A program made the translations under genes and the position numbers. A stretch of 64,000 nt of DNA from assembly GCA_023390655.1 (NCBI GenBank), contig JAEWCL010000021.1:62001-126000 (forward strand). Direction: 5' to 3'. The first letter of the stretch is position 1; every line of letters starts with the position of its first letter. The stretch comes from Bacillota bacterium (lineage in GTDB: Bacteria > Bacillota > Clostridia > Christensenellales > CAG-138). Shown one piece after another: positions 24,981-33,229 of this stretch. Under the pieces are notes generated by a model. It ran no database searches. It saw only the letters and a list, made by a program, of their open reading frames with translations, and was not told where the DNA came from.

Positions 24981-25124
24981 AGAGTTGCCCTCCGCATACT
25001 GCTGCCGTCGTTTCTTTTAGTATAAACGCGCAAAGGGGCGCGTGCATAGCGTTTGGGCTGTTTTTCTGACAACGTTTGTTATATAATGCCCTTAGAAGAC
25101 TAGCATTCAAGGAGGCATTCTATA

Positions 25125-25784
25125 ATGGAAATCAGCAGATATCTCGATTACGCCGTCTTAAAACCGGAAATGACACAGCAGGAGCTGCGCGAGGCCATAC
25201 AGCTCGGGCTTGAGTATGATGTGGCCACCGTGTGCGTTCAACCCCGCGATATTGAGCTTGCCAAAGAACTGTGCAAGGGCACGAATACGGAAGTCATCTG
25301 CGTGTTGGACTTCCCGCATGGCTGCGCGACAGCTGCCGCCAAGGAAGCGCTTGCGGGGCTCTACGCGGACCAGGGCGTGACGGAAATCGATATGGTGATG
25401 AACTATGGCTATGCCCGCTCCGGAGAGTGGGACAAGGTAGAAGATGAAGTCCGCCGCGTTGTCCGCCAGGCGCATGCACGCAATGTCGGCGTAAAGGTGA
25501 TCTTTGAAACCAGCCAGCTTACTGTGGAAGAAATCAAAAAGGGCGTAGAAGTCTGCATTGCGGCGGGTGCAGACTTTGTCAAGACCTCCACCGGCTTCTA
25601 TGGAGAGGGCGCAACCATGACCTCGGTAGGCGCGATGATCGAGGCGGCGCAGGGCCGCATCAAGGTCAAACCTTCTGGCGGCATCCGGGATCGCGCCACG
25701 GTGGAAAAATTCATCGAGATGGGTGCGGAGCGCATCGGCGCGGGCGCGGCTTCTGTCGCCGCGCTGTGCGGGGAAAAGAAGTAA
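25125..25784 (+). CDS. deoC: Deoxyribose-phosphate aldolase
   Basis: The 219-residue class I aldolase splits 2-deoxyribose 5-phosphate into glyceraldehyde 3-phosphate and acetaldehyde, completing deoxynucleoside breakdown. The Schiff-base lysine is Lys153 in DFVKTSTGF, a second active-site lysine is in KVKPSGGIRD, and Asp89 is in TEIDMVMNYG. AAGGAGG precedes the ATG. A TATAAT box at 25082-25087 lies upstream without a clear -35. The deoD gene at 43.6 kb would supply the same pathway. Confidence 0.96.
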   Translation: MEISRYLDYAVLKPEMTQQELREAIQLGLEYDVATVCVQPRDIELAKELCKGTNTEVICVLDFPHGCATAAAKEALAGLYADQGVTEIDMVMNYGYARSGEWDKVEDEVRRVVRQAHARNVGVKVIFETSQLTVEEIKKGVEVCIAAGADFVKTSTGFYGEGATMTSVGAMIEAAQGRIKVKPSGGIRDRATVEKFIEMGAERIGAGAASVAALCGEKK

Positions 25785-25803
25785 AAGATCAGTATCAGAT
25801 TAA

Positions 25804-25833
25804 GAAAAGCGGAGGCATCGCCTCCGCTTTTTT
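25804..25833. terminator. Terminator of deoC, probably bidirectional
   Basis: AAAAGCGGAGGC and GCCTCCGCTTTT form a 12-bp stem with an ATC loop and T-runs; the DUF3888 gene ends just beyond on the other strand. Confidence 0.85.
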
Positions 25834-25850
25834 GATGGTAGGCCCCTTAT

Positions 25851-26261
25851 TCAGTCTATAGGGATCGGCTTCTTGACTCTAACGCCCAGACGTGGAGGCA
25901 ACTCGTAACTTTTCTTGTGTGCGAAATCGAGCAGGGCGATATCCCCGGCATTATTTACAAAATAGGTAACCTCATCATTCCCAACAGAAATATGCGGCCC
26001 AAAATACGGCGTTATGCCGAATTGGGCAACGTATCCGTTTTCGGTCTTTGTAAGGTCGAGCAGTTTGCCGGAATAGTTTGCTACGGTAGGGGTACTGGAT
26101 AAATAGTGGGAATAAAACTCGTCGGACGCTTTTTGGAGCGCAGGACGAAACAGCGTAACGATCAATCCGCGCTGTTCGCTGGACTGGTTCGCGAGGAGGG
26201 TACAGGGCACAGCGCATAAAACCAGTACGGCGATGATTAGAATAAAAAACTTTTTAAGCAT
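25851..26261 (-). CDS. Secreted DUF3888 domain protein
   Basis: The 136-residue protein has a signal peptide (MLKKFFILIIAVLVLCAVPC, cleavage near residue 24-26). The body follows the DUF3888 plan: LIVTLFRPALQKASDEFYSHYL, GKLLDLTKTENGYVAQFGITPYFGPH and a C-terminal DIALLDFAHKK. The family is found mainly in Bacillus and Clostridia and has no known function. The ATG at 26259-26261 has AGGAGGC upstream; a longer frame from 26390 crosses the fumarase terminator. Confidence 0.75.
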   Translation of the reverse strand: MLKKFFILIIAVLVLCAVPCTLLANQSSEQRGLIVTLFRPALQKASDEFYSHYLSSTPTVANYSGKLLDLTKTENGYVAQFGITPYFGPHISVGNDEVTYFVNNAGDIALLDFAHKKSYELPPRLGVRVKKPIPID

Positions 26262-26343
26262 CTGCGCCTCCTGAAACGATCTTGTTTCTACATCAATAGC
26301 GCCTTTTTCTCCTGATAGTACCGTTATGGCTTTAATGCACTGA

Positions 26344-26388
26344 AAAAACAACGGCTGTATGGAGCATCCTCCATACAGCCGTTGCTGC
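26344..26388 (-). terminator. Intrinsic terminator of the fumarase operon
   Basis: On the reverse strand CAACGGCTGTATGGA and TCCATACAGCCGTTG form a 15-bp stem followed by six T. Confidence 0.85.
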
Positions 26389-26413
26389 ATCGGGAAAGAG
26401 TCCCTCCCGATTC

Positions 26414-26941
26414 TTATCTTTCAAACAAATCGTTCCCCATCGCGTCGATCGCTACGATCGCGGGGACGCCGTCAAACGTCAGCTTGGTGATGGCCTCCGC
26501 CCCAAGCTCCGGAAAGGCAACGACCTTGGCTTCCGTAATATGCCGGGCAATCAGCATGCCCGCGCCGCCGGTGGCCGCAAAATAGACGGCGCGCCCATGC
26601 ATGGCGGCCTTGACCTCGGCGCTTCGCATGCCCTTGCCGATCATGGCACTCATGCCAAGGGCAAGAAGCGCCGGCGTATACGCGTCCACCCTGCCGCTGG
26701 TGGTCGGGCCACAGGGGCCGATCACCTCGCCCGGGGCCGCCGGGCAGGGACCTGCATAATAGATGCACGCACCCTGTAGCGGGATGGGCAGCTCTTCCCC
26801 CGCCTGCATTATGGCATATAGGCGCTTATGCGCGGCGTCGCGCGCGGTGTAGGCAGTGCCATACAGGGCAACGACGTCGCCCGCGCGCAGGTTTGCGATA
26901 GCTTCCGGAGATAACGGGAGGTCGACACGTTTTGCTTCCAT
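26414..26941 (-). CDS. fumB: Fumarate hydratase class I, beta subunit
   Basis: The 175-residue protein is the C-terminal (beta) subunit of the two-part, oxygen-sensitive fumarase. It shows GDVVALYGTAYTARDAAHK, YAGPCPAAPGEVIGPCGPTTSGRVD and MIGKG, all hallmarks of this subunit. With the alpha subunit it interconverts fumarate and malate. The ATG at 26939-26941 follows GGGAGG. It lies 16 bp behind fumA. L(+)-tartrate dehydratase has the same architecture and cannot be fully excluded from sequence reading. Confidence 0.9.
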   Translation of the reverse strand: MEAKRVDLPLSPEAIANLRAGDVVALYGTAYTARDAAHKRLYAIMQAGEELPIPLQGACIYYAGPCPAAPGEVIGPCGPTTSGRVDAYTPALLALGMSAMIGKGMRSAEVKAAMHGRAVYFAATGGAGMLIARHITEAKVVAFPELGAEAITKLTFDGVPAIVAIDAMGNDLFER

Positions 26942-26957
26942 TCTGTGATCCTCCCTT

Positions 26958-27791
26958 TTATAGTATGGCGCTTGCGTGGCGCGCACAGTGACACTGGACG
27001 TTGACGGCAACGGGCAGGCCCGCAAGGTGCGTGGGCAGCTCGCCGATGTGCACGGCAAGCGCGGTGGTCTTCCCGCCAAGGCCCATGGGGCCGATAGAAA
27101 GCGCATTGATGCGTACGAGCGTTTCCTGCTCCAAAGCGGACAATTCCGGCGTTTCGGCAGCGGAGCCGATCTCCCGCAGCAGCTGGCGCTTTGCAAGAAG
27201 GGCCGCCGCCTCCATGGTGCCGCCGACACCAACGCCCAATATCACCGGCGGGCAGGCGTTGACAGCACCCAGGCGCGCCGTTTCCACAATCGCCTCCGCC
27301 ACACCCGCTATCCCTTTGCTGGGGGTGAGCATATAGAGCCTGCTCATGTTCTCGCTGCCAAAGCCCTTGGGGGCAACGGTAACGGTGAGCGCATCGCCGG
27401 GTACAAACCGCACGTGCAGGATTGCGGGGGTATTGTCCCCCGTGTTTTTACGGGCAAGCGCCGTGAGGCAGGATTTCCGCAGGTATGCTTCGGTATAGGC
27501 GCGCCGTACACCGGCATTGACGGCGGCGTTGACGTCACCTTCTATAAACACGTCCTGCCCGATGTCCAAGAACACCACCGCAAGCCCGGTATCCTGGCAG
27601 CAGGGGCGGCGGGCGGCGCGGGCCATTTTTTCGTTCTCTAAAATCTGGCGCAGGGTCTCTTTGGGCGCGCCCTCTTCCGTCTCATAGGCAAGGGTCAGTA
27701 CAGCAACCACATCTTCGGGCAGTTTGCAGACCGCATCCACGCACAGCTCTGCAACGGCGTCTTCCACCTGCGTTGCCTTTATGATACGCAT
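26958..27791 (-). CDS. fumA: Fumarate hydratase class I, alpha subunit
   Basis: The 277-residue alpha subunit should hold the [4Fe-4S] cluster: candidate ligands are the Cys in RRPCCQDTGLAVVF, the Cys in NACPPVILGVGVGGT and one in NVQCHCARH. The start MRIIKATQVED at 27789-27791 follows GGGAGG. A TATACT (reverse strand, 27824-27829) lies 33 bp upstream. It is the first gene of a fumA-fumB operon and fits an anaerobe's reductive or split TCA pathway. Confidence 0.92.
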   Translation of the reverse strand: MRIIKATQVEDAVAELCVDAVCKLPEDVVAVLTLAYETEEGAPKETLRQILENEKMARAARRPCCQDTGLAVVFLDIGQDVFIEGDVNAAVNAGVRRAYTEAYLRKSCLTALARKNTGDNTPAILHVRFVPGDALTVTVAPKGFGSENMSRLYMLTPSKGIAGVAEAIVETARLGAVNACPPVILGVGVGGTMEAAALLAKRQLLREIGSAAETPELSALEQETLVRINALSIGPMGLGGKTTALAVHIGELPTHLAGLPVAVNVQCHCARHASAIL

Positions 27792-28043
27792 ATTCTTTGA
27801 TCCTCCCAGGGTTGTATGGGGATAGTATAGCATAAAGCGGCTGCAAACAGGGTGAAAATTCCATGGAAGTTCCATAGATGGTTTTCGCGGCCTTTTGTTT
27901 TCTAAGACTAAACCCCGGGTTTAATAAAAACGTATTTCCGCTTGAGGCGCATTTTGCAAGAATTTTGCATACCTTGCACAAACAGGTGGAAATCCACCGT
28001 TCTATCCGCAGATTCTTCCTGTATGGGCCTGCGAAAAACGTCG

Positions 28044-28072
28044 TTGACAAAGTGGTGCGTTTGTGTTTCAAT
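28044..28072 (+). promoter_or_regulatory. Promoter for the cupin regulator gene
   Basis: TTGACA at 28044-28049 and TTCAAT at 28067-28072 have a 17-bp spacer. The 411-bp gap 27792-28202 otherwise holds only the divergent fumA promoter and a 130-nt leader with no gene that I can support. Confidence 0.5.
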
Positions 28073-28202
28073 TAGTAAGGTTTTTGTTTAGAAACAGTAA
28101 ACAGGGAGTTTAGCGTTTGTGCTCCCGGCGCAATGGGGCTGCATGCCGGAATTTGTGCCGCATACACGAACGCATGGGCAAAAAAGCGAAAGGAAAGCAG
28201 CC

Positions 28203-28742
28203 ATGCAGATCGGCGAAAAGATCAAGCGCATGCGGTTGCGCTTAGGGCTCACGCAGGAAGAGCTGGCGGCCCGTACGGAGCTATCTAAGGGCTTTATTTC
28301 CCAGCTTGAACGCGATTTGACCTCACCCTCCATCGCAACGCTTATGGATATCCTTGAGGCGCTGGGGAGCGATATTGGGGCCTTCTTTCAGGAAAGGCCG
28401 CCGGAAAAGGTGGTATACACCGCGGCGGACGTGTTCGTGAAGGAGGATGCGGAGAGTAAAAATTCCGTCAGCTGGCTTGTGACCAACGCGCAGAAAAACG
28501 CGCTGGAGCCGATCCTTGTTGCGCTTGCCCCGGAGGGGAAAAGCTTTGTGCACGACCCGCACGAGGGCGAGGAGTTTGGGCACATCCTGCAGGGGGCTGT
28601 GACGCTGTACCTGGGGGAAAAGAAGTTCCGCCTCAAAAAGGGCGACAGCTTCTATTTCCGCCCGCAGAGCGTGCATTATATTGAAAACAACGGCAAGAAA
28701 GAGGCGCACATCCTTTGGGTGTCAACCCCTCCAACTTTTTAG
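28203..28742 (+). CDS. XRE family regulator with C-terminal cupin domain
   Basis: The 179-residue protein has an HTH_3 domain (about 5-60, with LGLTQEELAARTELSKGFISQLER) and a cupin_2 barrel (about 105-172, HDPHEGEEFGHILQG and FRLKKGDSFYFRPQSVHY). This layout is typical of PuuR-like regulators that sense a small ligand. Its position just before potABCD suggests it controls polyamine uptake. The start at 28203 has AAAGGAAAG upstream. Confidence 0.9.
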   Translation: MQIGEKIKRMRLRLGLTQEELAARTELSKGFISQLERDLTSPSIATLMDILEALGSDIGAFFQERPPEKVVYTAADVFVKEDAESKNSVSWLVTNAQKNALEPILVALAPEGKSFVHDPHEGEEFGHILQGAVTLYLGEKKFRLKKGDSFYFRPQSVHYIENNGKKEAHILWVSTPPTF

Positions 28743-28782
28743 CAAAGTCACAAAAATGGCAAAGCTATTTTTGTAAATTGTT

Positions 28783-28924
28783 CAGGGGCGTTGCCCCTGC
28801 GACCCCACCCAAGGGGCCAACCTCTTGGGAATTCCTTTCTGAAACGGCCTGAAAAGATGTTTTCTGAATGGGTTTTAGGGCCGTCACGGCCTAAATGGAG
28901 GTTTGGAGGCGGAGCCTCCATTAT
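28783..28924. repeat. Two opposed two-hairpin elements before potA
   Basis: Copy D1 (28783-28838, + orientation) reads CAGGGGCG / CCCCTG, GACCCCACC, CAAGGGG... / ...CTCTTGG and GAATTCC. Copy D2 (28867-28924, - orientation) reads in reverse TGGAGGC / GCCTCCA, AACCTCCA, TTTAGGCC / GGCCCTAAA and ACCCATT. They face each other in the gap between the regulator gene and potA. Confidence 0.6.
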
Positions 28925-28977
28925 GATTTTTTAGATGACAGTGGCTATGTTATTTTAAGCCATGGAGGACACGCGAA

Positions 28978-30030
28978 ATGGGCGATAAGCATCTGATTGA
29001 GTTGTTTGACGTCTCCAAGGATTATGAAGGAGACGCCGCGTTAAAACATATTAACCTGTATGTGAAGGACGGCGAGTTTTTGACGCTGCTGGGCCCTTCC
29101 GGCTGCGGAAAGACGACGATGCTGCGCATCATCGCCGGGTTTGTGATGCCTTCCTCCGGCAAGGTGCTCCTTGACGGCGTGGACGTTGCGCATATCCCGC
29201 CCTACAAGCGCCGCGTGAACACGGTGTTCCAGAAGTACGCCCTGTTTCCGCATTTGAACGTGTTTGACAACATCGCCTTTGGCCTCAAGATCAAGAAGAT
29301 GGCAAAGGATGAAATCGAAAAGCGCGTGACTTCCATGCTGGAGCTTGTGAACCTTAAGGGGTATGAAAAGCGCTGGATCGAGCAGCTTTCAGGCGGGCAG
29401 CAGCAGCGCGTGGCGATCGCGCGGGCGCTGGTGAACGAGCCGGAAGTGCTGCTGCTGGACGAGCCGCTGGGCGCTTTAGACTTGCAGCTGCGCAAGGACA
29501 TGCAGGTGGAATTAAAGCGTATGCAGCAGCGCCTTGGCATCACGTTTATTTATGTCACGCATGATCAGGAAGAAGCGCTCACCATGAGCGATACCATCGT
29601 CGTGTTAAAGGAAGGCGTTATCCAGCAGATCGGCACCCCGCAGGATATCTATAACGAGCCCAAGAACGCGTTCGTTGCGGATTTCATCGGGGAAAGCAAC
29701 ATCCTTCCCGGCATGATGGAACAGGATTATCTGGTGCGCTTTGCGGGGCATTCGTTCCGCTGCGTGGACGCGGGCTTTGGCGTGGAGCAGCCGGTAGAGG
29801 TTGTGGTGCGGCCTGAGGATGTGGACATCATCCCGGTGGAACGGGTAAAAAACAACGGCATGAAGGGTACGGTCAAATCCGTGCTGTTCATGGGCGTGCA
29901 TTATGAAATCCAGGTGGACACGGGCGAGAACCTGTGGATGGTGCACACGACGGACGGCGTGGATGTCGGGGAGCGCGTGGGCATTGAGATTTTGCCGGAC
30001 GCCATCCACATCATGGGGAAAAAAGTATGA
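28978..30030 (+). CDS. potA: Spermidine/putrescine ABC transporter ATP-binding protein
   Basis: The 350-residue ATPase has Walker A GPSGCGKTT (39-47), Q-loop, signature LSGGQQQR, Walker B LLLDEPLGALD and an H-loop in YVTHDQEEAL. A TOBE domain follows (about 275-350). It powers polyamine import with PotB, PotC and PotD. GGAGG lies upstream of the ATG. Its stop overlaps potB by four bases. Confidence 0.94.
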   Translation: MGDKHLIELFDVSKDYEGDAALKHINLYVKDGEFLTLLGPSGCGKTTMLRIIAGFVMPSSGKVLLDGVDVAHIPPYKRRVNTVFQKYALFPHLNVFDNIAFGLKIKKMAKDEIEKRVTSMLELVNLKGYEKRWIEQLSGGQQQRVAIARALVNEPEVLLLDEPLGALDLQLRKDMQVELKRMQQRLGITFIYVTHDQEEALTMSDTIVVLKEGVIQQIGTPQDIYNEPKNAFVADFIGESNILPGMMEQDYLVRFAGHSFRCVDAGFGVEQPVEVVVRPEDVDIIPVERVKNNGMKGTVKSVLFMGVHYEIQVDTGENLWMVHTTDGVDVGERVGIEILPDAIHIMGKKV

Positions 30031-30845
30031 AACGCACGGTATTCGCCTACCCCTATGTGGTGTGGATGGCGATCTTTATCTTCGCGCCCATGCTGCTGAT
30101 CGTCTATTACGCCTTCACGACGGACGGCACGTTTACGCTTGCCAATTTGGCGGGCGCTGCCGATCCGCTGTATATGGAGGTTTTATTGCGCTCTGTCTGG
30201 ATGGCGGTGCGGGCGACGGCGCTGTGCCTGTTATTGGGTTACCCCATCGCCTATCTGCTTTCCCGCATGAAAAAGAGCACGGCAACAATCCTTTCTGTGC
30301 TGTTTGTCGTGCCCATGTGGATGAACTTTTTGCTGCGCACGTATGCGTGGCAGGTGCTCTTGAATTCCGGCGGCATCCTCAACAGCCTGCTTGCGGCTCT
30401 GGGCCTCCCGCAGCATGAGTTTTTGTATACCGAGGGGGCTGTCATGCTCGGCATGGTCTATAATTTCCTCCCGTTCATGGTGCTGCCCATCCATACGGTG
30501 CTCGCCAAGATGGACCGCTCCCACATTGAGGCCGCAAACGACCTTGGCGCAAACGGCATACAGACATTTTTCAAGGTGGTTTTGCCGCTTTCCATGCCGG
30601 GCGTGGTCTCTGGCATCACGATGGTATTCATTCCGTCCATCACCACGTTCGCCATCTCCCGCCTCTTAGGCGGCGGCAAATTCATGATGTACGGCGATTT
30701 GATTGAGAACCAGTTCCTGCTCATGCAGGATTGGGGCTCAGGCTCCGCGCTTTCGTTCATACTGCTCATCCTCGTGCTCATCAGTATGGCCATTATGCGC
30801 AGGGCGGAGGGCGCCGCCGGGCAGGAAGGAGGGATGCTCTGGTGA
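30027..30845 (+). CDS. potB: Spermidine/putrescine ABC transporter permease PotB
   Basis: The 272-residue permease has six predicted membrane segments and the EAA loop EAANDLGANGIQTFFKVVLPLSMPG that contacts PotA. It starts inside the potA stop (ATGA) and its own stop overlaps potC (GTGA), so the three genes are translationally coupled. Confidence 0.93.
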   Translation: MKRTVFAYPYVVWMAIFIFAPMLLIVYYAFTTDGTFTLANLAGAADPLYMEVLLRSVWMAVRATALCLLLGYPIAYLLSRMKKSTATILSVLFVVPMWMNFLLRTYAWQVLLNSGGILNSLLAALGLPQHEFLYTEGAVMLGMVYNFLPFMVLPIHTVLAKMDRSHIEAANDLGANGIQTFFKVVLPLSMPGVVSGITMVFIPSITTFAISRLLGGGKFMMYGDLIENQFLLMQDWGSGSALSFILLILVLISMAIMRRAEGAAGQEGGMLW

Positions 30846-31660
30846 AAAAGCTGCGTACGTTCTTCAAGGGCACCTACCTTGGGCTGATGCTCCTGTTCCT
30901 CTATGCCCCCATCGCGGTGCTCATCGTCTATTCGTTTAATGAAAGCAAGGCCATGGGCCACTGGACTGGATTTTCACTGCGCTGGTACGAGGCGCTCTTC
31001 CAGGATTCCATGATTATGGAGGCGCTCACCGTCACTTTGACCATCGCCATCATTTCCGCGTTTGCGGCGACGGCGATCGGCACGTTTGCCGCCATCGGCA
31101 TCCACTCCATGAAAAAAGCGCCGCGGGTGGCGGTAGAAAACATCAGCCAGCTTCCGGTCGTGAACCCGGATCTGGTCACGGGCATTTCGCTGATGATGCT
31201 GTTTGCCTTTATGAATTTAAAGGACAGTTACCTGCGCTTACTTATCGCGCACATCACGTTCAATATCCCGTACGTGATTTTCTCCGTGATGCCCAAGCTC
31301 AAGCAGAGCTCCAACCAGCTCTATGAGGCCGCGCTCGATCTGGGATGTACCCCGCTTTCCGCGCTGTGGAAGGTGATTCTGCCGGATATCATGCCCGGCG
31401 TTGTGTCCGGCTTCATCCTCGCGTTCACGCTGTCGCTTGATGATTTTGTGGTGTCCTACTTCTCCACGCAGGGCGTGCAGAACCTTTCCATCTACATCTA
31501 CTCCATCGCGCGAAAGGGCATCAACCCCAAGATCAACGCACTCTCTACGCTGATGTTCATCGCAGTGGTGACGCTGCTTTTGATCGTGAATCTCAAATCC
31601 ATCCGCGAGGAACGCGAGGCGGCCGCACAGAATAAAAAGGTCGCCAGCAAGAGCGCGTGA
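30842..31660 (+). CDS. potC: Spermidine/putrescine ABC transporter permease PotC
   Basis: The 272-residue second permease begins MKKLRTFFKGTYLGLMLLFL from a GTG at 30842. The EAA loop is EAALDLGCTPLSALWKVILPDIMPG. It pairs with PotB to form the membrane channel. A longer frame from 30731 overlaps potB and is not supported. A 313-bp repeat stretch separates it from potD. Confidence 0.93.
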   Translation: MKKLRTFFKGTYLGLMLLFLYAPIAVLIVYSFNESKAMGHWTGFSLRWYEALFQDSMIMEALTVTLTIAIISAFAATAIGTFAAIGIHSMKKAPRVAVENISQLPVVNPDLVTGISLMMLFAFMNLKDSYLRLLIAHITFNIPYVIFSVMPKLKQSSNQLYEAALDLGCTPLSALWKVILPDIMPGVVSGFILAFTLSLDDFVVSYFSTQGVQNLSIYIYSIARKGINPKINALSTLMFIAVVTLLLIVNLKSIREEREAAAQNKKVASKSA

Positions 31661-31664
31661 GAGT

Positions 31665-31920
31665 ATTTGGAGGCTCTGCCTCCAAACCTCCGCCTAGGGT
31701 CGTAACGACCCTAAGCACCCATACTCTGGAATGCGCTAAATAAGAGCGTTTAGGAAATGGGATTCCCAAGGAATGAGTCCCTTTGGTGGGGACGGAGCTG
31801 AGCGCCCCCAGTGGGGGAAACAGCGAAGCAAACAAAGTCCCGGTGAGCAAGGGCGTGCAAGGATACGGATTGCCGTGACGCAGCACAACCATTGCGAACT
31901 GTGGAGCCTTAGGGGCAAAG
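31665..31920. repeat. Composite repeats between potC and potD
   Basis: Three pieces are seen. 31665-31722 is a + oriented two-hairpin element (TTTGGAGGC / GCCTCCAAA, CCTCCGCC, TAGGGTCG / CGACCCTA). 31757-31787 is the hairpin 2 half of a - oriented copy. 31788-31908, read in reverse, matches 43196-43315 over about 120 bp with small changes. The rest of the gap is short and featureless. Confidence 0.65.
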
Positions 31921-31973
31921 TCCCTAAATGGAAGAAGCAATGAGCATTAAATTTTATACATGGAGGAAAAGAA

Positions 31974-33014
31974 ATGAAGAAGATTGCGCTTGTCCTGGCG
32001 CTTGTCCTGCTTGTTGGCGCTGCTGCCGGATGTGGCGGCAAGTCCGATCAGGTGACGCTCAATGTGCTCAACTGGGGGGATTATATCGACGATACGGTCA
32101 TCGCCCAGTTTGAAGAAGAGAACCCGGGCATCAAGGTCAACTACCTGACGGCGGCGAGCAACGAGGAAATGCTCGTCAAGCTGTCCGCGCCCGATTCGAT
32201 CTATGATATCTGCTTCCCGTCGGACTACACCATTGAAAAAATGGTTGCGCAAGGGATGCTTCATGAGCTCAACAAGGCCAACATCCCGAACATCAAGAAC
32301 ATTGACGAGCGGTTTCTGGATTTAAGCTTTGACCCCGGCAACAAGTATTCCGTTCCCTATATGTGGGGCACGGTCGGCATCCTCTACAACACCACGATGG
32401 TGCAGGAACCGGTGACAAGCTGGAAGATCCTCTGGGACGAAAAATACGCGGGCCAGATTTTGATGTATGACAGCCTCAGGGACAGCATCGGCATCACGCT
32501 CAAGATGCTGGGCTATTCCGTCAATACCCGGAACGAGGCGGATATCTTGGCCGCGCAGGAGGCGCTCATTGCGCAGAAGCCGCTTGTAAAAGCATACCTT
32601 GACGATCCCATCAAGGAAAACATGATCAACGGCTCCGCGGCGCTTGCCGTGGTGTACTCCGGCGACGCGCTCTACTGCATCGGCGAAAATGAAGACCTTG
32701 CCTACGCCGTGCCGGAGGAAGGCAGCAACATGTGGTTTGACAACATCATCGTGCCCAAGACCTCACAGCACAAGGAAGAGGCGGAGAAGTTCATCAACTT
32801 CCTCTGCGATGCGGAGGTGGCGAAGAAGAACACGGAGTATATCGCGTTCTCCAGCCCCAACAAGGCCGCGGTTGCGCTGCTTTCCGAGGACTGGACGTCC
32901 GATGAAACATACAATCCCCCGCAGGAGGTGCTGGACCGCTGCGAGGTGTTCAGCGATCTTGGCGAGTTCATTAAGGTCTATAACGACGCCTGGAGCCATG
33001 TAAAATCGCAGTAA
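31974..33014 (+). CDS. potD: Spermidine/putrescine-binding lipoprotein
   Basis: The 346-residue protein has a lipoprotein signal peptide with lipobox GAAAGC (Cys20). The mature part is a periplasmic-binding fold with LNVLNWGDYIDDTVIAQFEEENPG, the start typical of PotD/PotF. It captures polyamines outside the membrane for PotABC. GGAGG precedes the ATG. It follows the repeat block, so it may have a different mRNA level from potABC. Confidence 0.94.
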   Translation: MKKIALVLALVLLVGAAAGCGGKSDQVTLNVLNWGDYIDDTVIAQFEEENPGIKVNYLTAASNEEMLVKLSAPDSIYDICFPSDYTIEKMVAQGMLHELNKANIPNIKNIDERFLDLSFDPGNKYSVPYMWGTVGILYNTTMVQEPVTSWKILWDEKYAGQILMYDSLRDSIGITLKMLGYSVNTRNEADILAAQEALIAQKPLVKAYLDDPIKENMINGSAALAVVYSGDALYCIGENEDLAYAVPEEGSNMWFDNIIVPKTSQHKEEAEKFINFLCDAEVAKKNTEYIAFSSPNKAAVALLSEDWTSDETYNPPQEVLDRCEVFSDLGEFIKVYNDAWSHVKSQ

Positions 33015-33164
33015 TCCGCACAAAAGGAGGAATTCCTTTTGCGCGGGGCGCTGCGGCGGAATTTTCATGCAACTGCGGCCTCGAACGATGATATCGTTTG
33101 TCCGCCTTACCGTCCGCTATCTGCGCGAAGCGGCGGAGCGCCTCCAAAGGCGTCTTTCATTGAT

Positions 33165-33195
33165 AAAGCGCCAGCCGAAAGGCTGGCGCTTTTTG
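33165..33195. terminator. Bidirectional terminator between potD and the M14 gene
   Basis: AAAGCGCCAGCC and GGCTGGCGCTTT form a 12-bp stem with a GAAA tetraloop and a T-run. A weaker hairpin (CAAAAGGA / TCCTTTTG) sits at 33021-33041. Confidence 0.88.
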
Positions 33196-33229
33196 TACGG
33201 TCATTGCAACCTGTGAGCCCGGGGAACCC

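Noticed and set aside
25066..25087. CTGACA and TATAAT as a deoC promoter
   Set aside because: The spacer is only 10 bp; I keep the -10 but not this -35.
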